The notes beneath the pieces are model-generated. The model was not told where the DNA came from and made no database searches. It was given only the letters and a program-made list of their open reading frames with translations. A stretch of DNA of 64,000 nucleotides, taken from positions 19,997,125 to 20,061,124 of the forward strand of contig CM064517.1 in the NCBI GenBank assembly GCA_032716605.1, in the 5' to 3' direction. This document shows, piece after piece, positions 12,504 through 23,705 of the stretch (positions within the stretch are counted from its first letter, which is position 1; each line of letters starts with the position of its first letter). The position numbers and the translations under genes were made by a program. The DNA comes from Paralithodes platypus. Taxonomy: Eukaryota > Arthropoda > Malacostraca > Decapoda > Lithodidae.

Positions 12504-12839
12504 TTAAGGGGATGTTTTTAGTTTGTTCCCTAGACTTCCATCAAGCTTAAACTGTCACTCCCTAATCCCCATATCAAGATATATTTGTAAATTTTTCGGT
12601 AGAAAAATTTCCCGGCCAAAGGCCGGTACCTCTTAAATTACAGGCTCGCTATCGCTCGCCAGGAAAAAATTGACACCTAAATGGCACGAAAAGTCTTAAA
12701 ATTGACAGAAGTGGGGCGAATGTTCTTAAAATCGCCAAACTAATGGGGCGAACGTCTTAAAATCTCAAAAGTAATGGGACTAAACATGAGGGAGAAAGGG
12801 GTTCAGAAAAAAATCTATCAAGTTGAAATCCCCCCTTAG
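12504..12839 (-). mobile_element. family A MITE copy A5 (subfamily shared with A22)
   Basis: ttaaggggatgtttttagtt to aatccccccttag. Its interior is very close to copy A22 (63325-63660), including the unusual end aaaaaaatc in place of the normal TIR-proximal sequence. The pair therefore forms a distinct subfamily. Confidence 0.8.
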
Positions 12840-12840
12840 C

Positions 12841-12918
12841 AGGTTGATGGAGGTCTAGGGAGGAAACAAAAAAATAATGAATAGAATAAGCAAATAAAAA
12901 TGACCCGTTTCCCCTTAA
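12841..12918 (+). mobile_element. family A right-end fragment A6
   Basis: Only the last 78 bp of a plus copy (gatggaggtctagggaggaa ... gacccgtttccccttaa), lying directly against the right end of A5. Confidence 0.75.
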
Positions 12919-13066
12919 CCCTTTCCATACAATTACGTCATATTAATATTATTTTAGCTAACAGTAGGCTATATTATTGAGAGTAGTAATAACCTATCAT
13001 GGCCAAGTACCTCCGTGTATATCATTTTCTCATGTTTTATTTCTTCGTGGATAACACCACATGATT

Positions 13067-13281
13067 TTAACCCATTCAGTACCGGGGGCATCCTTTTCAT
13101 TGTGTTCTGGTAACTATTAGACGATTTTATTCAGCTTAGGAAGGACCTCTAGCAATAATAAGGCTTCAAACTATCTCAATTTTTTGTTTAACTACTACAG
13201 ATCCTTCCTAAGCTGCATAATGTTTGCCAAAATATAGCTAGAATGCAATATAACACACGTCGCTGGTACTCAAAGGGTTAA
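13067..13281 (+). mobile_element. family C MITE copy C2 (complete reference copy)
   Basis: ttaacccattcagtaccggg at the left and gctggtactcaaagggttaa at the right. The internal pair attagacgattttattcagcttagg / ccttcctaagctgcataatg is also inverted. About 215 bp, non-coding. TTAACCC/GGGTTAA ends match the pattern of piggyBac-type elements. Confidence 0.8.
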
Positions 13282-13980
13282 TACGCTTAGGAAAATCTTC
13301 CCGTAGTCAATGAACGCTAAAACCTTGAACCCGAGGAACTGACCTTTGACCATTGACCTTAGTAATCATAATCACCCCGGAGTTTGCGTAATTTGTTCGG
13401 TCTAAGTTATAATTCTGGGAAGGCGGTTTGGTACACGGTGTGAGGAATCAAGGGGGACTTGGGAACGGGTGTGAGCATGATTAGGTAGGTTGGTAAGTAG
13501 TTCGCTAGGTATATAAATAGGTAGGTAGGCAGGTATACTGATTGGTGGGTAAGTAGATATATAGGTAGGTAGGCAGGTATACTGATTGGTGGGTAAGTAT
13601 GTGGGTGGACAGATACGTTTCCACCTACTCTGAAAATAATAATTGGCAAATGAAAAAAGGACAATCTATACTTAGTTATATGCTATTGAAAAGATTCAGG
13701 AAATAAAGTCAGAACCTATTTAACTGACTACCAGTATTTAATTCAGCGAGATAATTATATCTTTATGTATCGGGCAGAAGTAATGATTGTAAGTTAAATC
13801 TTATTTATGACTATAGTCTATTCATTCTAGGTAGGCCAGAAATCGTGACCACTAACCTCTGTAACTAAAAAAGGGCATGAGTAAATGGACTGTCAATCTC
13901 CACACCTGTTACTTGGCTGACTCTGCCTAACTGATAGAGATATTAGCTCGATAACTCTATTAGTTTTTTAATAAAAGAGA
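13282..13980. other. unassigned stretch with a GTAG-rich duplication
   Basis: About 700 bases without a supported gene. At 13521-13592 a block containing taggtaggtaggcaggtata and ctgattggtgggtaagta occurs twice in tandem. The rest is AT-rich and unremarkable. Confidence 0.5.
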
Positions 13981-14438
13981 TTAGAGGTCACGTTTTTTGG
14001 CCTCCTCATAATGAATGGACTATAGTAACTTGACTACTTTCACCATCACCTGACATATATAAATGGACTATAGTAACTTGACTACTATCACCATCACCTG
14101 ACATATATAAATGGACTATAGTAACTTGACTACTATCACCATCACCTGACATAATTATATAAATGGACTATAGTAACTTGACTACTTTCACCATCACCTG
14201 ACATATATAAATGGACTATAGTAACTTGACTACTATCACCATCACCTGACATAATTATATAAATGGACTATAGTAACTTGACTACTTTCACCATCACCTG
14301 ACATATATAAATGGACTATAGTAACTTGACTACTATCACCATCACCTGACATATATAAATGGACTATAGTAACTTGACTACTATCACCATCACCTGACAT
14401 ATAAAAATGAACAACTAAATAGGCCCATCCCCCCTTAA
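13981..14438 (+). mobile_element. family A MITE copy A7, interior replaced by a 48-bp array
   Basis: Left end ttagaggtcacgttttttgg cctcctcat and right end aactaaataggcccatcccc ccttaa are family A termini, but almost the whole interior is missing and a 48-bp tandem array stands in its place. Confidence 0.6.
14013..14404. repeat. 48/53-bp tandem array inside A7
   Basis: Eight copies of aaatggactatagtaacttg actactatcaccatcacctg acatatat. A 5-bp longer junction (acataattatat) recurs after some units, making a higher-order pattern. Confidence 0.92.
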
Positions 14439-14461
14439 GGAAACTTACTTAGCTAAACTAA

Positions 14462-14995
<534 letters not shown>

Positions 14996-15316
14996 CTACA
15001 AATTATTTAAGCATGCATGATATTACTTTTATGATAAAGTATCCCATGAACATCATTACAAACATTTGTTTTGTATGTTTATGGATGTTTATAAAATAAT
15101 CATTAGTTATATTTACTTATTACAGTAAGTTAGTTGTCAATGTTATTTTGAAAGTAGGTATGTTAGGTATTTCTCAAATGCAGAAGGGCAACTGATTACA
15201 CATTTTTACTTCATGTTATGCAATAAATGATCGAGGTGTTTTTTATTGCATCAATGGAATATCTAATGTAGGTTCGTGTTTTAAGTTTGATTTACCTTTT
15301 ATTTATAACTGTTTCA
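14996..15316. other. AT-rich stretch, no gene seen
   Basis: About 320 AT-rich bases next to the inverted repeat. No supported feature. Confidence 0.45.
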
Positions 15317-15719
15317 TATTTTGATAATGTTCGGTACTTCATACTTCTATAAAGTTCCATGGTCAATTCCTGTGCTATATTGTTCTTTTAAACACACACA
15401 TTTTATTTGTAGTTGTGTTTATTTGGTTACAGTATTTGATATTATTACTATAACGCACTACATGCCAATAATGGATTGGATTGTAGTTTCGTTTCTGATT
15501 ATAATTAACATATGAACAGTAAAACGAAACTTACAATCCAATCCAAAATAAAATTATTCATGTAGAGTAGAGTAATATATATCAAATATTACATGTAACC
15601 AGAAGAAAACAAATCAGAGCATTACAAATAAAATGTGTGTGTTTAAAAGAACAATATAGCACAGGAATTGACCATGGAACTTTATAGAAGTATGAAGTAC
15701 CGAACATTATCAAAATATA
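15317..15719. repeat. about 400-bp near-perfect inverted repeat (foldback)
   Basis: The left arm from atattttgataatgttcggt through gttccatggtcaattcctgt to ggattggattgtagtttcgt (ends about 15494) recurs as its reverse complement from about 15522 (aaacgaaacttacaatccaa) to cattatcaaaatat. The outer 90 bases look essentially identical, and inner parts have small indels. The loop is only about 27 bp. The same peptide frame is readable from both strands, which reflects the symmetry. There is no TTAA or TA terminus of families A, B, C or E. Confidence 0.85.
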
Positions 15720-16188
15720 ATTACATTGAACAAACAAACAAACCCTGGCGTGTAAGATAATCAAACAAAAGGTAGAGGTTGGTTATTTTAGTAGGAGATG
15801 GTGGTGGTGGTAGTTGTGGTTGTGTGTGTGTATGTGTGTGTGTGTGTTAGGATTTCTTCTTCGATATCCGACAACAAAATGTGACTTCCCCAATTTATAC
15901 TAACTGATTTTGTCTACTCTACTTCTGACTACAAAATTGACTTCCCAAATTTATCAACCCCCTGATTTTGACTATTTAATTAGTACTATACTACTTTTTC
16001 TTTTAGGGCAAACACTCTACACCAGGTATTATATAGATAGCCGGTTTGCCACAGTTATAACAGAAAACCGATTACGGCAGATGGCTGTGGCCTGATGAAG
16101 TCCATCCGCCTCTCTATTTTGCCTTGGGGTGGGTGTTTGACTGTATCTCTATACTTTTCATATATATTTAATTTAAACTCTTTCATAA
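15720..16188. other. unassigned stretch with a degenerate direct duplication
   Basis: Includes a short GT tract (about 15822-15847) and two imperfect copies of a roughly 60-bp block at about 15868-15988 (acaaaatgtgacttccccaa / acaaaattgacttcccaaat, each followed by ctgattttg). Confidence 0.45.
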
Positions 16189-17100
16189 TGGGTTTTTTTT
16201 TTTTTTTTTTTTTCTATGTGATTGAGGGAGGCAAATAGGGCATAACTGCCTATAAAAGCGAGTGCCTCCCCCATAGTGGAAAGAGTGGACCGGGGCCAAA
16301 ATCAAGGGACGTTCGAGCCAAATGCCTGGACACACGGGATGTAGTTTGAAGCAATTTAAGTTCATAGGAAGAGGGGAAAAGACTGATTCTGGGAGAGAGT
16401 TCCAGAGCTCAGATGTTGAGTAGAAGAAAGGGTTGGAGAAGTAACGTTTCACTCTTGGGCTGGAGAGTTGCACAGGAGTAGGGGTGGGATTGAGTTGCAA
16501 GACGGGTACCACGTGCCCTACGTAAAGGAGGTGGGTATGGCATCTGGGATTAGCTCTGAGGAACACTGATTATTATAGTAGCGGAGTAGAATAATAGCGA
16601 GAGAGGATGCAACATTGCGGCGGGGGAGAGAGAGGAGAGAGGAGAGATGATGCAGAGAGTTGGTGAGGTGGAAGGGATGTTAATGATACGGAAAGGGCCT
16701 TCCTTTCAACTTTGTCTAGGAGGAGCGGTGCTTTGTGTTGTGGAGAGGAACCTCCCCACACATTGGTGAAACAATATACTCAATACAAGCGGCGCGCCAC
16801 TATGCCCCTGTGACAGAGCAAGAAGAGCTGTGAACGGGGAAAAGAACCCCCTTAATGGCGGGTTGGAGCACACCCAGCATTATGGGAGGCTGCCTTAGCA
16901 AGGGACTGGAATATGGTCCTTCCAAATGAGAGCAGAGAAAAGGAGACCAACCAAGAATATTGAGAGAATGATGAAGGGTTTGATTTGGGTATTGTTGAAA
17001 GAATAAAGGGATAGTCACAATGGAGAGATCCTGAACGGGTAGATAGATGGAGAGAAATTGGGTTTTGGAAGCATTAATGGGTGTGGGTATGTAGGGTGTA
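16189..17100 (-). mobile_element. LINE X copy 2, longer but frameshifted
   Basis: Minus strand. The T-run at 16194-16213 is the 3' poly(A). Reading upstream, three frames give consecutive blocks of the same RT C-terminal half. The first is LNILGWSPFLCSHLEGP-type sequence (about 16800-17000). The second is WGGSSPQHKAPLLLDKVERKA, about 16573-16761. The third is FFYSTSELWNSLPESVF, about 16183-16566. The frame breaks and stops mark it as a pseudogene. It extends LINE X about 500 bp beyond copy 1. The 5' boundary near 17100, by a GT tract, is uncertain. Confidence 0.7.
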
Positions 17101-17111
17101 TGTTTATTGTG

Positions 17112-17155
17112 GTGTGTGTGTGTGGGTGTGTTGTGTGTGTGTCGTGTGTGAGTGT

Positions 17156-17190
<35 letters not shown>

Positions 17191-17192
17191 AT
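17112..17192. repeat. (GT)n microsatellite
   Basis: Interrupted GT tract between the 5' side of LINE X copy 2 and the 3' tail of LINE Y copy 2. Confidence 0.9.
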
Positions 17193-17208
17193 GCATATAT
17201 GTTTATGT

Positions 17209-19047
17209 ACAAAGGAGTACAAAGGAGTACAAAGGAGTACAAAGGAGTACAAAGGAAATCAAGCAACAACAGACTTTCTAGTGCACCCTTCTAGGTTGCT
17301 TGTCCTTTCCAAAACACTGAGGATCAAAGTGTACCAAAAACAGTGGTTTTTAGAGTTGGGTAAGGGAACATTGGAAAGGGGAAATACTGCCCTGGAACTA
17401 ATGTCCATGGCAGGAGTTAGGAAAAGGAAAGTTCAGTAGGGGGAACAGATGGGTTAGTAAACTGAGGGGGGATTTTAACATAAAGTTATTCATTTACAAA
17501 CGCAGTCAGTCGCGGGGGTAGGGTTGATGCGAGATATTTGTCTAGGCGGATAGTTTAAAATGAATCAACGGTGATGATGCCAGTCTATAAACGTTTCGGG
17601 GGAAGCACCCATTCCACAAGTTGACAACTCGATTGAAGAAGAAATTCTTAAGATTCGTGTGGGAGGTTAAAAGATTTACCAATAATTTTGCAAACCGTTT
17701 CCCCGCGTGGTAATTAGATTGGTCGATAGTGAAGTACTTACTCCAGTTCATATTGTCCCCCCCGATGCCTTTGGAATGATTTTTGAACACTTGAATAAGT
17801 CACCTCTTAATACTGCGCTGGGTTTAAAGGAAATAGATTTAATTCTCTAAGACGCTCTTCGTATGGTTGTTCTTTAGGCTAAGGTATCATTTTGGTAACT
17901 ATTACGTTGAATCGTTCTAGCTTGTTTATATCTTTTTGGTAATAAGGGCACCAAGGATTTGACACGCAGTATTCCAGGAAGACAGGGCCGGAGTCTAATG
18001 GAATTGGTAAAGGCGTTAGGATAACTTCTTTGGGATTTATGCCTCAAATGGCCTGCCTATAAAGCAATTATTTTGTTGCCTTCTTAACAAATTCTGAACA
18101 TTGTTGACTCGGTTTTAGATTACTCGATATTGTTACTCCCAGATCGATTTCTCTGTTTACATTCTTAAGCTGAGTGCCATTCATCGAATAGTTTGCTTTC
18201 TCATTTAGGTATCCGATATGTAGTACTTTACATTTATCCGCATTGAATATCATTTGTCAAATTTGGGCCTAACATGACAATTTATCTAGATTGTGTTGCA
18301 TACTCGTCACTCTCGCAAACTTGTTCTTTTGAGAGTTACGCTATGTGCAATTTTTGTATCGTCAGCAAATTTTGAGCTTGTACAGGTGAGGAACCCTCAT
18401 CTATGTCGTTGATGTAAAATTAGAAAGAAAATTTGGGGGTCCTAGTACCGATCCCTGGGGTACCCCGCTACTTACACTTGGTCCATTGTTGATGCCTTAC
18501 CGTTTGATGGACTACTCTTTGCTTTCTGTCGCTGAGACCAATTTCTATTCCATGTTTCAAACACACCGGTCTTGTATTCCATGCGCTTTTAGTTTTAGCA
18601 AGGTTAAAACGTTTGTGGGGGAACTTTGTCAACAAAGGCCCTTTGAAAATCAAGGGTATATAATATCTACAGCTTTACTCTCAATTCGTAGAGGTTGAGG
18701 ATATCGTGGAAGAAGTCTAAGAGGTTTGTTAAACAGGGGAACGTTTTTTACGAAAGCACGTTTGTTGAGTTATGCTTTAAAGTAATGTTATTTTCCTCTA
18801 AGTGATTTACGAGTCTGTCTCGTATGACCGTTTCTAGCATTTTAAATACAACTGAGGTAAGCTACTTGGACGATAGTTACTGGGTAGGGATTTGCTGCCT
18901 TTTTTGAATATCGGTGTTACGTTGGCTAGCTTCACTGATCGGGCATAGTTCCAGACTGAGCAAGGATTTATTGAATAGTAATGTCAGTGGTTTAGAGAGG
19001 CATCCTTAGCTTCCTTTAGAACTCTAGGCGAGATTGTATCCGGTCCA
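17209..19047 (-). mobile_element. LINE Y copy 2, CR1/Jockey-type, 5' truncated pseudogene
   Basis: Colinear in reverse with LINE Y copy 1 (32404-34960). The 3' end carries about four tandem 10-bp units (aaaggagtac on plus), as CR1/L2-type elements end in short tandem repeats. The catalytic F-A-D-D of the reverse transcriptase is encoded at 18358-18369 (minus). Many single-base indels break the frame, leaving fragments such as NADKCKVLHIGYLNEKANY. The copy stops at the position equal to about 33236 of copy 1. Confidence 0.85.
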
Positions 19048-19051
19048 TGTG

Positions 19052-19185
19052 TGTGTGTTTTCGACCAACTCACTGTTTTGTGTGTGGTGTATGTATGTTT
19101 ATGTGTGTGTGTGTGTGTGTGTGTCGTGGTGGTGTGTGTGTGATTGTGTAGGTGTTTATAACATGCAACACATGTACAAAATCAA

Positions 19186-19243
<58 letters not shown>

Positions 19244-19340
19244 TGTGTGTGTGTGTGATTGTGTAGGTGTTTATAACATGCAACACATGTACAAAATCAA
19301 TGTGTGTATATATGTGTGTGTGTGTGTGTGTGCACGTTCA
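19052..19340. repeat. GT-rich compound repeat with a duplicated 115-bp module
   Basis: Two copies of a module (gattgtgtaggtgtttataa catgcaacacatgtacaaaa tcaatgtgtg), at about 19141 and 19256, are separated by expanded GT tracts. Confidence 0.88.
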
Positions 19341-19518
19341 CTGCACGACACACATGCAGGGATCAATGTGTTGTGCGTGTATGTGTATGACTGTGCGTTA
19401 CACACAGTTACACAGATATACAGACTGCACAGACACAGCGGTTCGTACACGGTAGTCGGTCCTTCAATCCAAAATGGTGTTCGTTACTAAATTAAACACA
19501 AAAATAGTAAAGTAGAAT

Positions 19519-19523
<5 letters not shown>

Positions 19524-19561
<38 letters not shown>
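19524..19561. repeat. (GA)n microsatellite
   Basis: About 38 bp of pure GA. Confidence 0.97.
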
Positions 19562-19564
<3 letters not shown>

Positions 19565-19837
19565 GTGGAAAACACGATTATTATCACAGAGAAATAATAT
19601 ATAAACAGAATAATGGAAACCAAAACAAAAGAAGTAAGGATAAAGAAAGAAGAAACGAATACAAAGTTACCTAATAATACAAAAATAATAAGTGGAGCGA
19701 ACTCGCCACAATCATCATAACCCTAGTCATATACCAGAACTAGAGAGTTGTTCAGCTGTCATTAGTAGTCCCTCTCACCATTCACTTATAATGTACAATC
19801 CTGACTACAATTGTACACTCATATTATCCTCTGAGCA
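19562..19837. other. unassigned A-rich stretch
   Basis: No ORF or known repeat; A-rich with short aataat patches. Confidence 0.4.
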
Positions 19838-20208
19838 TTAAGGGAGCTCACCTCGCTTTTTTTTCTTTTTCTCTGCCTCTCTTTGGCTTTTATCCATTTG
19901 GCCCCATTCAGCCTACTGTTTTAAGACGTTTACCCCCATCCAGGTGTCAAGCGAGCGGTAGCGAGCCATCATATAAGTCGTTTTGTTTTGACAGCAAGCT
20001 AAATTTGTAAATTTTTCGATAGAAAAATGTCTCCGGCGAAGCCGGATTTCTCCATACAATGCTGGCTCGCTATCGCTCGCCAGGAAGAAATCGACATCTG
20101 GATGGGGATAAACGTCTTAAAACAGATGGCTGAGTGGGGCCAAATGGATACAAGCCATAGAAAGAGAGAACAGGAGAGAACGAGAAAAAAGCCGGTAACC
20201 CCCCTTAA
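19838..20208 (-). mobile_element. family B foldback MITE copy B3
   Basis: ttaagggagctcacctcgc to gccggtaaccccccttaa. Part of the first arm (atattttcctggc) is deleted, so the hairpin is imperfect. The loop palindrome ctccggcgaagccggat is intact. Confidence 0.85.
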
Positions 20209-20584
20209 AAGCCAAATCTTGAAGCATTGTATCGTCTGGTTCCTGTTCGATTCTCATTCAAATGGACGTAAACCTATTGGTGTTCACGAAATGTACAGTA
20301 CCCTCACAAAGTATCGTGAATCAGGTGGTTGATGGGAGGATAATAAATGATCCTACTGACTTAAACAAAAAACATAAACTCATACACTGACCTTGAGACT
20401 ATATATAGACCTGTGATGGCATTATGTCATGTCACTCATCCACACCACTTGCTCCTGGCTCATGTCTGGGCTAATGTACAGTTCCCTCACAAAGTATCGT
20501 TCCACTGTAAAGAAATATATGTGAAATTAACAGTAGACCGTAAATTGGCTCTATACAAATATATATATTCATTATTAGGTGTTC
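20209..20584. other. unassigned stretch with a 190-bp-spaced direct repeat
   Basis: The phrase tgtacagtaccctcacaaag tatcgt at about 20292 recurs as tgtacagttccctcacaaag tatcgt at about 20475. No gene seen. Confidence 0.5.
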
Positions 20585-20800
20585 TTGACCCTTGAGGACC
20601 ATAACACGTGTTGACAGTTTGTTCTTGTTATCATTAGACGATTTTATTCAGCTTAGGGTGAACTTTTGGGAGCTAAAGAGGTAATGGAGATAGTGCTTAC
20701 CCTTTAAATTCCTAGATATCCTTCCTAAATTGCACAGAATCGTCTAATGATACCCAATAAGAAATCTTACACATGCGTATTAGGTCCTCAAGGGGCTAAC
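20585..20800 (+). mobile_element. family C MITE copy C3, degenerate
   Basis: Ends acccttgaggacc and ggtcctcaagggg form a 13-bp inverted pair. The interior keeps attagacgattttattcagc and agaatcgtctaatgataccc. TTAA is lost at both ends, so it is an old copy. Confidence 0.65.
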
Positions 20801-20968
20801 GAGTGCATAAGATACTGCTATATTACGATAATTTGACAGTAAACAATTAGTAATGTTGATGGTTAGGTATGTCTGTGACCGTTCAAATTAGAATATAATG
20901 TTGACAATATTGTTGCCTCTCCTGTGACCGTAAACATAACTCAATATTCTAACAGTTCAGCCAGGTGG

Positions 20969-21024
20969 TAGATGCGAGCGGTGGTGTAATGGTTAGAGTG
21001 CTTACAAATCTGTGTGTGTAGGAA
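20969..21024 (+). mobile_element. tRNA-derived SINE head fragment (SINE4)
   Basis: gcgagcggtggtgtaatggt tagagtgctt resembles a tRNA A-box region. The B box is missing because family A fragment A8 follows at once. Confidence 0.45.
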
Positions 21025-21104
21025 TTAAGGGGAGACGGGCCGTTTTTCTGGTCCCCTTTCTTCCTCATGCTGATACCCATTCGTTTTGAGATTTTAAGAA
21101 GTGG
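21025..21104 (+). mobile_element. family A left-end fragment A8
   Basis: ttaaggggagacgggccgtt to gagattttaagaag, about 80 bp; the rest is missing. Confidence 0.75.
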
Positions 21105-21223
21105 ATGATAGAGAAAGGGTGGAGAGGGGATACACACATTAAAATCTACCTCCCCATCTCCACAAAACCATCCATCGAAAATTGACCAGTAAATGTAAAA
21201 ATATATCACTATTCACCATCACC

Positions 21224-21452
21224 AATTGACCACGTGCGAGATTTGTTCTTTAAGGAAGTTGGAGGTGTAGACAACGATATTTAACAGAATGCCCAGCTAA
21301 AATACGGTCATAAAACACTTATTAATACATAAAACCAAATTGATCATACTTTTTATCCATTAGAAACCAACATTATTATTTCATTTATCTTTAATATCGA
21401 TGTTTACGGTTCCAACTTCCTTATAGAATGAAACTCGCAAGGGGTCAATTGT
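21224..21452. repeat. inverted repeat with about 60-bp arms
   Basis: The left arm (attgaccacgtgcgagattt ... aaggaagttggag ... aacgatattt, about 21224-21283) is the approximate reverse complement of about 21392-21452 (aatatcgatgtttacggttccaacttcctt ... ctcgc ... ggtcaatt). The spacer is about 108 bp. The ends do not match any other family here. Confidence 0.7.
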
Positions 21453-21544
21453 TATATTTTGAAATAACATAACCTCAAACAATAATATACATTTGGTGAT
21501 AAGAGGAGGACATGTGATAGAGGGGGTGAAAGAAGGAGGCAAGC

Positions 21545-22014
21545 TTAAGGGGGGTGACCCACTTTTTTTCTTCTTCTCTGGCTTATATGCATTCGGCCCC
21601 ATTCAGCCTACTGTTTTAAGACGTTTACCCCCATCCAGGTGTCAATATTTTCCTGGCGAGTGGTAGCGAGACAGTATATATATATATTTGTTTTAACAGC
21701 AAGCTAAATTTGTACATTTTTCGATAGAAAAATGTCTCTGGCGAAACCGAATTTCTCCATACAATGCTGGCTCGCTATCGCTCATCAGGAAGAAATCGAC
21801 ACCTGGATGGGGATAAACTGTCTTCGTGGTGCGATGTATAAGGTGTTGATTTTCGAGCATCCTGGGTTCGAATCCACGGACTGCCACATGAAACTTCATT
21901 AATCGATTTTAGGAGGGAACATAATAACAGTTGGCTGAATGGGGCCGAATGGATACAAGCCAGAGAAAGTGAGAAAGGGGGAGAAAGAGAAAAACAGAAG
22001 GTAACCCCCGTTAA
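21545..22014 (-). mobile_element. family B MITE copy B4, interrupted by a SINE
   Basis: ttaaggggggtgacccac to aggtaacccccgttaa with normal arms and loop (tctctggcgaaaccgaat). About 95 bp of unrelated sequence lies in the second arm between gggataaac and acagttggctgaatggggcc. Confidence 0.8.
21827..21922 (+). mobile_element. tRNA-derived SINE nested in B4 (SINE2)
   Basis: ttcgtggtgcgatgtataag carries a degenerate A box and GGGTTCGAATCC (21864-21875) a near-perfect B box. The tail gccacatgaaacttcattaatc matches the tail of SINE3 (gccacatgtatttgttgatt...attaattga). It is younger than B4. Confidence 0.65.
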
Positions 22015-22190
22015 AAGAAACAAAAACAAAACCAAAATAAGGATAATAGGAAGAGGAAGAAAATGAGATTACTTACGTCAAAATGATTTATGAGTTGGAA
22101 AATTAGATTACTTACGTCAAAATGAGTTATGAGTTGGAAAATAAGTCGTTGAATACGTGATAGTGGCGGATTAGACGAGATAATACGTAC
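22015..22190. repeat. two 41-bp tandem copies in short unique sequence
   Basis: gattacttacgtcaaaatga (g/t)ttatgagttggaaaat occurs twice at about 22070-22150. Remainder unassigned. Confidence 0.7.
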
Positions 22191-22262
22191 TTTGTGTTGT
22201 CTGGTGTAATAACAGTGAGTGATGGTTTAATGTGTTGTTGTTGTCTGTGTGTGTGTGTGTCT

Positions 22263-22308
<46 letters not shown>

Positions 22309-22377
22309 ATGTGTGTGTGTGTGTGTGTGAGTATGAGTGTGTGTTAGTGTGTGTGTGTGTTAGTGTGTGTGTGTGTG

Positions 22378-22426
<49 letters not shown>

Positions 22427-22583
22427 TAGTGTGTGTGTCTGTGTGTGTTTGTGTGTTAGTGTGTGTGTGTTAGTGTGTGTGTCTGTGTGTGTTAGTGTGT
22501 GTGTGTTTCTGTTTCTGTGTGTGTGTGTGTGTGTGCTTTGTGCTTCCTGGTGTAATAACAGTGAGTGATGGTTTAATGTGGTG

Positions 22584-22615
<32 letters not shown>

Positions 22616-22870
22616 GTATGTGTGGGTGTGTGTGTCTGTGTATGTCTGTTTGTGTGTGTGTGTGTGTGTGTGTGTACTGTGTGCTTTCTAGTATAATACC
22701 ATTGAATAATGGTTTAATGTGTTGCTGCCTCAGGTGTGTGTGTGCGTATATGTCAGTGTGTGTGTGTGCGTATATGTCAGTGTGTGTGTGCGTATATGAC
22801 AGTGTGTGTGTATACGAGAGTGTGTGTGTGTGTGTGTGTGAGTACTTTGTGCTTGTCTGGTATAATAAAA
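22190..22870. repeat. compound minisatellite: four conserved modules alternating with (GT)n
   Basis: A roughly 50-bp module (tttgtgctt-tctggtgtaata acagtgagtgatggtttaat gtgttg) recurs at about 22190, 22537, 22675 and 22843. Each copy is followed by a GT-rich block of different length (about 100-290 bp). Confidence 0.88.
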
Positions 22871-22967
22871 ATGATTGATGATTTAATGTGTTTATGTTTG
22901 TGGTGTTTGTGTGTGTGTGTGGCTGATCTACCTCCCCCTTCACCACTCTCACTGTGTACTCTATCCT

Positions 22968-22974
<7 letters not shown>

Positions 22975-23007
<33 letters not shown>
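22975..23007. repeat. (CA)n microsatellite
   Basis: Short (CA)n run after ctctctct. Confidence 0.93.
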
Positions 23008-23012
<5 letters not shown>

Positions 23013-23552
23013 GTCTCCAGGGCGGTATCTTTGAGGTCTCACCTGAGCGCGACCCTAATTTCTATTGACCACCGCACAGACTCATGCGCAACTGAGTGAT
23101 AGGCCCCATTACCATACCTTGTCTTTGTCATTATACTTCGCGTTAGACACTTGACTCGCATATGTATTGTTGTCAATGATGCTTGGTGTGTATATATGTA
23201 TCTGTCCATCATTGCCTATTTTCTCTCTTTAATGATTGTGTAAGTGACAAACTGAAATTCACAAGAGAGTAAAACTTATTCAACTTTCTCCAGTCACATG
23301 TTATACTAACTTACTATTCTACATACTAGTGGAGTTAGTACCCCATAACTTGTACTCTATGCCAATTGAATAAATATGAGTGTAATCTATACTGTGTGTT
23401 TATTGTCTTGTTGATTGCCTGATTGAGTAAATACTTATCATGTTCATGAAGTTACATGTGTTCCTGTCGAGCATATTCCAAATATAAATATCCGAAGTCC
23501 GGATTGATAATGATACAATACTGAAGCGAGTTGGATTACAACCCGGCATAAC
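23008..23552. other. unassigned stretch
   Basis: About 540 bases, AT-rich, no gene or family recognised. Confidence 0.4.
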
Positions 23553-23574
23553 AATGGTGGTCGAGATTGTGGTA

Positions 23575-23705
23575 GCGATGATGTGGATAGTAGTAGTGGT
23601 GATGGTGACAGTATTGATGGTGTTGGTGATGGTTACTGGAGATGTGGATAGTAGTAGTGGTGATGGTGACAGTATTGATGGTGTTGGTGATGGTTACTGG
23701 AGATG
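23575..23705. repeat. two 62-bp GAT-rich direct copies
   Basis: gatgtggatagtagtagtgg tgatggtgacagtattgatg gtgttggtgatggttactgg is present twice with few or no visible differences. Confidence 0.85.

Noticed and set aside
15321..15764. Two homologous small proteins encoded on opposite strands
   Set aside because: They are the two arms of the inverted repeat read from each side; no independent coding evidence.
21381..22035. Small ORFs across MITE families A and B (here and at 11979-12389, 31483-31848, 46931-47336)
   Set aside because: They translate transposon ends and hairpin arms, and homologous copies do not preserve the frame.
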